Source of the DNA: Haliclystus octoradiatus
Taxonomy: Eukaryota > Cnidaria > Staurozoa > Stauromedusae > Haliclystidae
DNA length: 64,000 bases
Direction: 5' to 3'
NCBI GenBank assembly: GCA_916610825.1
Contig: OU744447.1
Location: 20,491,563-20,555,562 of the forward strand
Positions 12,501 to 21,900 of this stretch are shown here, piece by piece. Both the position numbers and the translations under genes were made by a program. The first letter of the stretch is position 1; every line of letters starts with the position of its first letter. Below the pieces are notes generated by a model. The model was not told where the DNA came from and made no database searches. It saw nothing but the letters and a program-made list of their open reading frames with translations.

Positions 12501-15500
12501 TTATCACCCTAGAATTTCCGAACACATGGACCAACCAATCAAATTTCAGAATTATGCTCTGGGTTACAATGTCATATTTTAGAATATTCATTTACTATCA
12601 TTATTATTTATCATTGTTTCTAAATGTTTATCAGTTACTCATTGTTCACGTTACGCATGTATAAGTTGCACAACCTGGCTGCATTATAGGATTGACTATC
12701 TAGTAAGCGTTATACCTTACAGATGTCCATCTACTGCATGATACATGTCTCATTTCCTGAAGAATTCGTAATTGTAAAGCAGGCCACCCATATGATGCTT
12801 CTGGAATAGCAAATGGATGCATTACAAAAACAAATCATAGCTGAGATTATTAATAAGACGTTATGTCATTAACTAGAAATATTCATGCCATTGGCGTTAG
12901 GCTATAGTTAATTAAGCATAAATGAAATAAAAGTTCATGCACATCTCATGAACCATTCAATGATAATTTATGAAGAGTTCATGAACAATAATCATAAACA
13001 GCTTCTCATAATGTACAATATATAGCTGCATACTGCTGCATAGTATTATAGTTCAAAAAATCATACCAAAATATCCCAGAAATAGATTGACACTTGTAAG
13101 CAAAGTTTCAATTGTAGTAGTATGTTCAAAAGTATTGAACTATTTTAGCTGGTCAAGGCTTTTTGAATCTAATTGCTTAGAGGATTACAAGTCAAAAATG
13201 GTGTATTTGAATATTGGACATCTCAAGGATTATTTATTTTATCTTTAAATATTTAATCAGTCCGTCAATGAAGGTCATGGAGCCCTATTTCAAAGGTTTA
13301 ACCTTCCTTAATATCCTTCATGAAAATATGCTTAATGATTTTTTTTCTGATAAAAAATGTAATGTATCAGTACAGAATTTCATGTGGTTGAATGATCTTC
13401 AGTTTGATATACAATGTAACCCTGTTTATATCACTAGGCCTACTGTTAATATCACAATCTATATAATGTCATAAAGCCGGTTTCTATTGAACCCAACTAT
13501 TTTACTCCGGTTAATATCATGACACGTTTTTTTATTGACTGTTAACTGGTTGAAACGAATAGATCCTACGAACGGGTCTCACCATTTCACCGTTCAAGCA
13601 CCTAATGCCAAACAATGTAGACAAGACGACAGGTTTAATCACAATTTCTGCTGCACCAAGGCAGAACTATTAATAAGGTTACATTGTACATACCTTTTGT
13701 ATCTCTTTGACAGGGTTCAAGTTCAAGACCATAGCCAAGTAAAGTGCTATCCAGAATAGAGTAAGCCTTCAAAAATCAATACAAAATATTATAAAAGCAT
13801 AAAATTCAAATAAGAAACTCCCTCTGTGAAAACAGTGTTCTTGAACATTAAACGGCCTAATTTTAATGAAAGGTTTATGAAATTTTCATGAAAAACATGT
13901 CATTTAACATGCTTGATTTTTTACGAAAGTTTGTGATTTTGTGAGTATCTATGGAGTTCATAAACATATTTACACAAGAATACAATTATCATAAGATCAA
14001 TTTGTTGTTCTTCTCTGGGAGAATATATTATACTACCACACCGAGCAAAAAAAACATGTTGAAAAAAATAAACTGTTTGTGAACTTCTGAAATAAACACA
14101 TTATAAACAGTTCATGAACAGTTCACAAACATTTCATGAACCAGTTCATGAAAGTTAAATGGACTAACTTTCATGGACAAGTTGGCCACCCAATGTTCAT
14201 GAACTAGTTCATGAACTGTTTTTCGCAGGAGATGGGTCACCCTTATATGGTTGGATGTAGAAAATCACATCACAAAGCATAAATTTCCTGTACTACAATA
14301 CTAACTTTCCTTGAATTCTACATAGATCTAACAAAAGACGTTTAAATCAATAACATAATAATTATAAAATAATTTAATTACATAACTGATAACTAAACGT
14401 CACCCCTATTGCACAAGTATGTGAACAAACTGTTAGCTTACTCTTTGTTTATTGTTATGTGGGCATAAAGCAGCAAGTCGATTAAAGAAAGCAGCTTTGC
14501 GAAAGAAATTCATTTGCTTGTAGATACCAGCAACAATCTGATGTCTCCCAATCTTGAAATATAAAACAATGGATAAAATAAAATTCATATGGGCTAGAAG
14601 TACAATGATTCAGAGGTGGAAGCAAGACTACATAGTCCTTTGTTGAATATTTATTTGTACTGCATCAATAATAATCACAATAATTATTATTGTTATTATG
14701 ATAAACATCCAATAGGCTACATACAATATGTAGCCTATGCTAAAAAATAATAGTATAGTCATACCTTTTCTTCTGCATTCAGTGTAAGACCAATAGCAAG
14801 AAAACTCTGCAGAACTTGACAAACCTCTAACTTTTTCTAAAGAATAATAATCAAAAAAGAAATAAACCATACTGAGAACATTACAATTAATCTTTCCAAA
14901 TTTTGTTTTGCCAAAAATATATACTTTGACAATATTGGGTATAATTACTTTATTTAGTCTGCGTCCCAAACCCAACAATCTAATTACGACAGAAAAGGTA
15001 TTTTGTTTTGTCCCTTCGGGGGTTAGTTCAGATGGCAAAGCAACCAAACTTCAGATCTGATCATATCTGCTCAACTCAGCCTTGATTTTATCTAAAAATC
15101 CAAAAGAGCACCATCTTCTAAGGCACATTGTTCCACATTGATAATCGAGGCATGTCTGCTATGAAACCTGTTGAAATTGATATGCTGTGTTGTTGCTGAG
15201 ATCAATACAGAGTATTTACTTTACAATCACTCCTCTTAGCCAAAGAGCCACTCATCTAGAAATATAAGAGTGGTATGGGTACCTTAGGTAGGGTGATACC
15301 CTCTCAAGAACTACATATGTACTTTTCTGCCCCTTCAAGTTCATGTACAGTTCATGAAAATTGGGGGTATTTAACGTTCATGAATAAGAATTGCTCCTGA
15401 ACTGTTCTTCGCAGAGTCTATTCTTTCAAGAGTCAATTGAGTTTTGACACAAGATAGACTTTATTTTGACAACAGGAGTTACAGGAAGTAGGTTGACATT

Positions 15501-18321
15501 GATAAGAGATATTTTGCTTTTTGACAGATTGTGAGGAATCATTTTGAGCAAGGAAAATATGAACACCAACTGTCACAATGAGATGTCTTATTTGCCGGAT
15601 ATCATAGTTCACCATTCATTGAAAATTTGAATATACTTTTGCTGATCTTTCAGCTACTACCGGCATGACTCATTGATAGATCAAAAATTTAATAAAGCTG
15701 GACGTACTAGAAGCTAGAAGTATCATTAAGTAGCCTATAAAATTCTTGACTTAGGTAAGCATACGGTTGTCCGGTTAGCCTAGGCCTAAAGCCCTGGGGA
15801 AATGATGGCAGCTTTTACGCAACAAATCTGTTTTATCTGACGTCTCTGTAAGAGCGGCTATACGGACCTGAAACTTTTTTAGAAAACTCCTTGCCTTATT
15901 CTTAGTGCCTTGATAGAGCCTAATAGAAAGTCATCCGGTAAGCCAAAACTCCAGAAGAGTTCCATAAATTTAGAGCAGATTTGTACAAAAAAATGATGAA
16001 CGGATTCAATAACAAAAATCTTTAGAAAATGTTTGATGGCCATCAAACACAATGCAACAAATAAAATACACGATGCAACACATCAGACAAAATCAAAAGA
16101 GTGGCTAAACGACAAGGATTTTCGAAGGATTTAAGAGTTACGCAAATATGCCTTCATTTGCCCAGGGCTTAATAGAGAATTACCTTCTGCTTTAATAAGA
16201 AGCTAATGAATTTCAGATGAGCTTCAATATCAACTGGTCCAAGTTTGAATTTTCTATAGTATCCAAGAACTTCACTATATTTATCAACAAGATCAAAATC
16301 ACTCAATGGAGTATATGTTTTGCTTCTAGAATCTTCTGTTGTGGAAGGTGAAATGTTTGCATTGACAGTTTTAACAACAAGACGGGGTTCCGAACGTAAA
16401 TCTCTCTCTAGCTTTCCTCTCATTGCACAAGAAGCAGCGCAAAGACCTTCAAGAGCAACTCCTCTCCATAATGTATCATTGATTGGTTTCAGTGTTTCTG
16501 CGGCATGGTAATAATTGTAAAAAGCTTCTTGATTCAAACCAGATAACAAACATATGTCGCCACGAAGTTTATAATTCCTTCCTATAATTCTAGTATGCTT
16601 TTGGTTTCTAAAAAGACAAAAACAAGTACTGTATAAGCCTACAATTTGTTATAATCTGATATCAAGGCAAAAAGATACAGGTATCAGGGGAATATGTAAC
16701 AATATGTTAGTACAGCAAATCTTCATGTAAAAATGACAAAGTACAACGTCTTCAATACTCAAACAATTAAAGGCATTGCGTATGCAATATACACCGAGGT
16801 TGTCACTATCTATACTATTCGTTAGCGGCCTTCGGGTGCGATGCCTGACGAGCTACGGCATCAGAATGGTCTCTGATGAGTCGCTTGACAGGGACGAAAC
16901 ATGTGTCAGACCAGCCACCTTATCAATTAATTAAAGTTTCCCATATCAAAATATTGGTAGTCCTACAAATACAATATGATAGAGCCCGGTGTTCTAACAT
17001 ATGCATCTGATCTGTAGGTTATATCAACCACATTATTGAATCGGCCCAACTTACAGTCTACTGCTAAACTTAGGAAACTTTCCCCTTCTGCCTCTGCTAT
17101 TGCTCACCAATGTCAGATGTCTTTTTAGATAACATCGAAAGATTAAAGAAGTATGCCCCTCAACCGCTGCATGACATCCTTCACTGGCAACTGAAGGAGA
17201 TGTTTCGACAGAGCTATGGGAAAGTAGTATCTTTTCATAATATTTTGTATCGTGAATTGTCTTATTTACAAGCTTCTTTGTAAGCTATGTCTGACCGCGA
17301 TTTGTGGCGTTCTATGTGTAGCAAATATGTTAACCGTCTATACTACTACAGTAAGTACTACAGATACAAAATAGCCCTTATTGTAGCTCGATCAGATGAC
17401 GTGATAAGATATATCTGATTAGCACTAGCTAATGCCAGACTATAGAGCTTTCTGTTTGCGACTAAGATCTTATCAGCAGAACAAGCAAAGTTTTCAATAT
17501 TTAATCTAGAACTTTTCTAGCCGGACATTTTGTAATATTGTTTTTAATTTGTTTTATAGGTTTTCAACTATTTAAATACTTAGCCGCACAGATTACAAAA
17601 TCTGCAGTCTGGCACTAATGTAATTAATTACAAGGCACCCTTAGGCCTTAAGCTTGTCCCTCACACAATGATTTTGTATCTTTGCATTGTAATTGTAATT
17701 GTATTCAATGAGGAATACTTGCCTTGCATCTGAATCTGATAGAGCTTGTTCTGACTCGTTAGGAGCAACAGGTAATGGCATATGCTCAAGTTTTTCATTC
17801 AACGCTTTAACTCTTTTAGCTTCTAACACATGAAATAATGATGATACAAAATCTCTAAAAAATGATTCAAATTCTGGTGTAATACCATCGTCATCTGTAT
17901 CTAAGAAAAAATGTTTTTCATTTGCAAAGTTATGATTCTGATCACGTGATTTCAATACTATACAACGTGAATCAAATAAATAAGTTTGAAATTCTATTTT
18001 TGTGGCATTAAAGTTTTGATTGATTTTATCCATTTCATTTTCCTGTTTACTTTCATCAGTAGGTAGACGTGCTAAAGCTATTAATCCAACAACTCTTCGA
18101 TGTGCTTGTAATTTATACCAATCTAATTGATCTTTAGAAATACTACGGATAAATTTCAAAGTCAAGATTCGTCCTGAAGCTCCAACAGCAACACAACTTA
18201 GTTCATTTAGTTTTTGTAATAAATATGAGACATCATTCGATTGAAGTTCATGACATGGCCTGATCAAAACTAATAAGGAACAATGATCATCAATAGAAGG
18301 ATGGAAATTATAACGAGACAT
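525..18321 (-). CDS. TRAPPC9: TRAPPC9, trafficking protein particle complex subunit 9 (3' end off window)
   Basis: Large scaffold subunit of the TRAPPII complex, which acts at Golgi and endosomal membranes as a Rab exchange factor and tether. Exons (5' to 3' on the minus strand): 18321-17723, 16607-16184, 14836-14765, 14552-14442, 13766-13694, 12800-12716, 11971-11807, 11338-11208, 10759-10674, 9830-9704, 8825-8630, 7958-7876, 7396-7129, 6619-6531, 5863-5797, 3381-3321, 2588-2529, 614-525. Phases agree through 3321. One short exon between 3320 and 2589 is unresolved, since phase 0 must become phase 1, so the last two exons are less sure. The sum is about 929 codons against about 1150 in human. 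Family hallmarks seen: DDHCSLLVL at the N-terminus, HRRVVGLIAL, FHVLEAKR, ALEGLCAAS, FRKAAFFNRLAAL, LPIVR and a QWV-type start to the first beta-sandwich. The start ATG (18319-18321) aligns with the family N-terminus. The remaining C-terminal part, about 90 residues in human, should lie left of position 525 or outside the window. Introns are full of short mobile elements. Confidence 0.93.
958..1100 (+). repeat. Dispersed SINE-like repeat, fragment
   Basis: Shares blocks with 15005-15250 and 46250-46580, including CAGCCTTR, TATCTGA, ATGAGCACCAT and TCTGTTGAAATTGATC. This copy lacks the tRNA-like head. Confidence 0.55.
2836..3035. mobile_element. Short inverted-repeat element of the CCCCTGYGAAAA family
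   Basis: Begins CCCCTGTGAAAAATTCATG and ends AACTTCTTCGTAGGGG. The interior repeats GTTCATGAAC several times in both orientations. It lies inside TRAPPC9, next to the unresolved exon region. Confidence 0.6.
3469..5458. mobile_element. Foldback DNA element with ~240-bp terminal inverted repeats
   Basis: The left arm (3469 to about 3712) and right arm (about 5215 to 5458) are inverted copies, with termini AGTGGGAATAAAC and its complement. Flanking tetramers are TTAG and TTAA, a near-match target duplication. No intact transposase is visible inside, so it is non-autonomous. It sits in a TRAPPC9 intron between exons 5863-5797 and 3381-3321. The same terminal string TTATTCCCACTTTAA recurs at 32740-32754. 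Confidence 0.85.
6068..6465. mobile_element. Degraded member(s) of the CCCCTGYGAAAA / TTCATGAAC family
   Basis: Two clusters of GTTCATGAA-type palindromes, at about 6090-6180 and 6360-6465, the second ending in TTTTTTTTGCAAGG. Divergent termini suggest an old copy. Confidence 0.4.
9158..9222 (+). pseudogene. Decayed copy of the 38.6-kb hammerhead unit
   Basis: Contains GTGATGA-GCGCTATCGATG, AAAACTCTGAATAAGG and then CATCTAGTCTTTGACTTTA, matching the 38.6-kb unit in order. Box 1 begins G instead of C, and stem II has lost its closing pairs. Confidence 0.6.
10001..10381. mobile_element. 381-bp Mutator-like MITE with 11-bp target duplication
   Basis: Inverted termini begin AGYCTGCGTT and stay matched for roughly 50 bp (GACCGCGATTCATTCAC). 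The element is flanked by a perfect direct repeat AGGAATATGTC at 9990-10000 and 10382-10392. Target duplications of 9-11 bp are typical of Mutator-like transposons. There is no coding capacity. Confidence 0.85.
13817..14233. mobile_element. Longest member of the CCCCTGYGAAAA / TTCATGAAC family
   Basis: Begins near CTCCCTCTGTGAAAACAGTG and ends in GAACTGTTTTTCGCAGGAG. Many GTTCATGAAC palindromes and the spacer TTAAATGG(A/C)C(C/T)AA, shared with the copies at 46.9 and 56.0 kb, lie inside. Confidence 0.6.
15005..15250 (+). repeat. Dispersed SINE-like repeat, longer copy
   Basis: Contains TTCAGATCTGATCATATCTG, AACTCAGCCTTGA, GAGCACCATCT and a GTTGAAATTGAT block in the same order as the copy at 46250-46580. 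It lies in TRAPPC9 intron 2. Confidence 0.6.
16867..16913 (+). ncRNA. Hammerhead ribozyme, type I fold, complete core
   Basis: Stem I TGGTCT pairs perfectly with AGACCA at 16908-16913. The conserved CTGATGA is at 16873-16879. Stem II opens and closes with GTC/GAC (16880-16882 and 16893-16895). GAAA is at 16896-16899. A 3-bp stem III (ACA/TGT) has a 2-base loop. The predicted cleavage site follows C16907 in GTC. All invariant core residues are present. Hammerheads with very short stem III are known from animal retroelements, including Penelope-like terminal repeats. It lies in TRAPPC9 intron 1, antisense to that gene. A separate hairpin (GATGCC/GGCATC) precedes it. Confidence 0.85.
17110..17283 (+). 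other. Coding-like fragment of unknown origin in TRAPPC9 intron 1
   Basis: A 57-codon ATG frame with protein-like composition (ERLKKYAPQPLHDILHWQ, MFRQSYGKVVSFHN). After its TAA the same frame stays open for 46 more codons (to 17424), with SDRDLWRSMCSKY. It is antisense to TRAPPC9 and directly downstream of the hammerhead ribozyme. No family recognised; it may be a decayed mobile-element gene or an exon, since TTT-GTAAGC at the stop would make a donor. Confidence 0.3.
17717..17728 (-). other. GC-AG splice donor of TRAPPC9 intron 1
   Basis: Exon 1 ends in AAG and the intron begins GCAAGT, a perfect donor consensus except for GC in place of GT. A GT four bases further in would end the exon in phase 0. 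Exon 2, with acceptor TTTTTAG at 16608-16613, needs phase 2 to stay in frame. Only the GC site gives the continuous family-like residues DSDAR-NQKHTR. GC-AG introns are a known minority class spliced by the normal U2 machinery. That this intron uses the GC site is inferred from phase and family alignment. Confidence 0.8.
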
Positions 18322-18966
18322 TGTTGATAAATTTATGTATTAGAATTGAGATGATACTACCAAAGTATTGTTCCAGTTCCAGTCTCAAGTTGAGTAACTC
18401 AGTTAGCTGAACTACAACTCCTAGTTCAAATTTGCAAATCCAAATTTTGTTCATAAAAAACAATTCCAGTCATTTTTCTCAAGTTCAACCATGCAGTGTA
18501 ATCATATGCAAATGTTTAATATCTTCAAGTCTCCAAATGAGTAAAATGGTGTATAATTCATCATTATATTAATTTAACATTCTGAGAAAATAAATCAAAT
18601 TTACTTTCTGCAGCTCTTGTTTTTCTAGTAAATGAATCCACTTTGATACGAGGCTGCATTAGTGAGGCAACATCATCAGGAGACCAATATTATGATTGAA
18701 CAAATACTTTAATACATTTTGCTGCGCTGGATTCATTCATTTAACACTAACAGGAGAAAAGGATTGGGTTTTATTTAAACCGAACCTATCTAACATACTA
18801 TACTAGCTATCATACATTCTAAACACTTTATTTAGAAATGTCGATTCCTGCCCCCTGGTAATATTTGAACATGAACATATTATTGAATTTATTTTGAAGA
18901 CTTTTGACTCGAATTTTGCGTTACCAGTTGCACATTTGATTTGTTATATTTCTAACTGAAGACAAT
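18322..18966. promoter_or_regulatory. Head-to-head intergenic region between TRAPPC9 and KDM1B
   Basis: The start codons of two divergent genes lie 645 bp apart, so both promoters must sit in this interval or in overlapping 5' untranslated exons. I see no CpG-rich stretch and no clear TATA box at a sensible distance. On the minus strand, 18659-18564 holds a 31-codon ORF with coding-like composition, followed by the TRAPPC9 start. If it is transcribed it would be an upstream ORF of TRAPPC9. A shared bidirectional promoter is inferred from geometry only. Confidence 0.5.
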
Positions 18967-21900
18967 ATGATGGACCCAGAAAACATTGAAGTAAAGAAAG
19001 AAACTGTTAATGAAAGAAAAAGACCAAAGAAAGAAAACAGCAAGAGTCAAACTACCCTAAAAAAGACACCGAAACTAGAGTTTAGGCCTTGTACTATATC
19101 CGGTTGTCCAGCAACGCGGCCTGCTTGCGAGGCTGTAGCAAGTGAAGGGTTAGTGTAGTATTGTTCTAGGTCATACTAATACATATTTGCAATTTGGGTT
19201 ATAATTCTTAAGTTAAGTTGTTTTTAGGTCATACAGCATATATTAAGAGCGCATGCCGGACGTTTTCCATGTACGTTTTTCCATAACTTGTATTCTCAGG
19301 ACAAACGTTGAATAAAATAACCCAGAATCCTTTGCGGATCCCATTCTATGGTGGCTGGGGTGTAGAATAAAATAAATGATGTGTCACCCTTGTTTTATTT
19401 TAATAAAATAACCTAACATAAAAGTCAACTAAACATAATAACTCAGATTTTGATTGAATAGGCCTACATCATAGCTTGCGCTCCTGAAACTTTCTTGAAC
19501 TAAGTTGGAATCTTGCAAAGGAATTTCTTTTAAGGATACACAATTATTTTTGGGTATGATACCTTCATACATTAGGCTAACTATAAATCTACCACAAGTT
19601 TGTTTGATACAGAAAAAAATCATATTGCAAAAAATGTTAGCCCGACAAACGTTTACAATCAATTGCAATTTCAAATTTGGATTGACTTTTTATTTCTTAT
19701 ATTGTACAATATCTAAAATCTTGTGTTGATTTGTAGTAGATTCATGAAGGCATCAGATCCAAAAAGAAATTTGAAAATTGGTTGAATTTACACGTTTGTG
19801 TTTCAAGATGACCTACCATATCTTGACAGAAGGGCCTGGGACCAACTCTGGAATTTTTCATAACTTTTGGCATGTTATTGACTCAAAGCTAGGTCCTGGT
19901 TGGTTCTAGATCATTTCCAGACCTATAATATAGGCTATCATGGAAAAAGATCACCTTTTGTGTGAAAGATTTGACGACTATGCTCTTGCGTTACAGGGAT
20001 GTAGGCGTTTTATATTAATAATATTTCCTTTCTTGCAGATGTACTGGCTCGGGGTATTCTTCTCGTTGGTATCATTTATCAGTTCTTGAACATTATTGTA
20101 ACCAATGCTTTGAACATTTTTATAGGCCGTAAGTTGACAGGCAATAAGCAATACTTAGGCCTACATTATGATAAAGCTGATCGACAACAAAATCGATAAA
20201 ATTGAATACTGTATGTTTATTTTACAGTTAATTTAATTGTGAGGCTAATAAGAAAATAAGATGGTCAGTGATACTTTGATTACTTTAACATGGTCTAATA
20301 TAATATTAAATTTGTAGGAAAGGTAAAAAATGATGTAAGGCAGTTCGTTATATGTCTACTAGCAATGAGTTGCCCGCGTTGCTCGATCGAGGAGATCTAT
20401 GGGGAGAACCCTCGCAAACAATAGCAGGTATAACGTAAAGCCGCAAAATGAAAAGATATATTTTTTTGATACGAAGAATAAAAAACGAAAATAAAACAGA
20501 AAGGGAGATCAAAGCACCGGGATTCAAATGATACTACTTTCAAACATTTTAATGGAGAATTCAGAGAGTTATTAGGGTACATACGTTTGAAGCAACTCTC
20601 TTTTATATGTTAAGATCTGGAATTGCTTAGCCTACATCTGAATATTGTCTTTTGGGTGAATATATGAACTTTGAACTGTCACAAATAGATTGGTGTGTTC
20701 TTCTATGTGCCTTAATTAACCATGATGTTTGTGAGTTTATATTGGAACAGAAATCAGATGATCTTTTAACTGCATTGCCCAATTATAGAAATATGTTGAT
20801 TCTATAATCCAAGGACAGGCATCACTGTATGTTGATACATTTTCCATTGATGACTGCAGGCAAAAACGTGGCTCAGCTGTCTTTTCAAACTGGCGCGCAC
20901 AATGTGTTGGAAACTGTCGTCGGGAACCAAACATCAAAACCTTCATGGCAGAAGAAGTAATCGCTTACTGGTTAAAATGTACAAAATGTAGCAAATGGCG
21001 AAAAAGGGAAACAAGAGTCGGAGAGAATTTCTACCCAAAAGATATTAGAGCATTCAAATGTGAATCGGTATGTCGGCCTGAAAATAATCTTTATTTAAAC
21101 AAGTTTGATTTTTGATAACTGGATGGGTCGCTTCATAAATGATGTCATTTACCAAACATAGAATGACGTCAGTAGGCTACAGGCAAACACTAAAACGTAG
21201 CCTATGTGAGAGCTAATCCTTATTCATAGTTACATAATCAAGTAATTCCTATTCAAATAAATAATCTCCATGACCGTTTTACGTTTTAAAGCCCTTTTGA
21301 AGTTTGTTTACCCATACCGGTACTTTAATTTAGTTGAGAAGCATGACATTAAAACGAAATTAAAAAGGATCTTATTTGTTGGGTGAAAGTGGCACTCACA
21401 TGAAACCAATTACTCTCAAGTCTTAAACTAGTTGTCATGCTTACTTAGTTACTTTGCATAACTTTCTATTTTCTTAATTGCAGATTGAAGAATTGTCTTG
21501 TGATGTACCTGAAGATTTTGTAAGTCAATCTCTATTTATTAAGTTTATTTGAAGGTTCTAGCTTCCTTGGTATGATTTCATATTCTCAGGGATGTATTTT
21601 GATTGAATTTGTTAACAGGCATATAACTTTGTAGCAAAGGTTTTGAAATATTTTGTGATCCAAATCAAATTCATTTGATAACAAAAATCAAAGACAACAG
21701 TAATTTTGAATGTGTTTTATTAGTAAAACTCAACGTTTCGACCAACATCTGTGATCATTTTCAAGAGTGAAAGAAATTTTACTTTATTAAGTTAACTTTT
21801 ATACTATAAATAATTCATTTATTTCTAATTTATGACTTGAACTTCCTAGGTTACCTAATTGTAAAACAAAGAACACAATTGTTTTGTTTGATAAAATAAA

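Noticed and set aside
12716..12725. Alternative donor TCT|GTAAGG for TRAPPC9 exon 6
   Set aside because: It would give phase 0 and a stop in the next exon; the donor five bases downstream (AAG|GTATAA) gives the required phase 2.
14628..15047. 139-codon minus-strand ORF
   Set aside because: It is a shadow frame over TRAPPC9 exon 14836-14765 and SINE-like sequence; the true exon is read in another frame.
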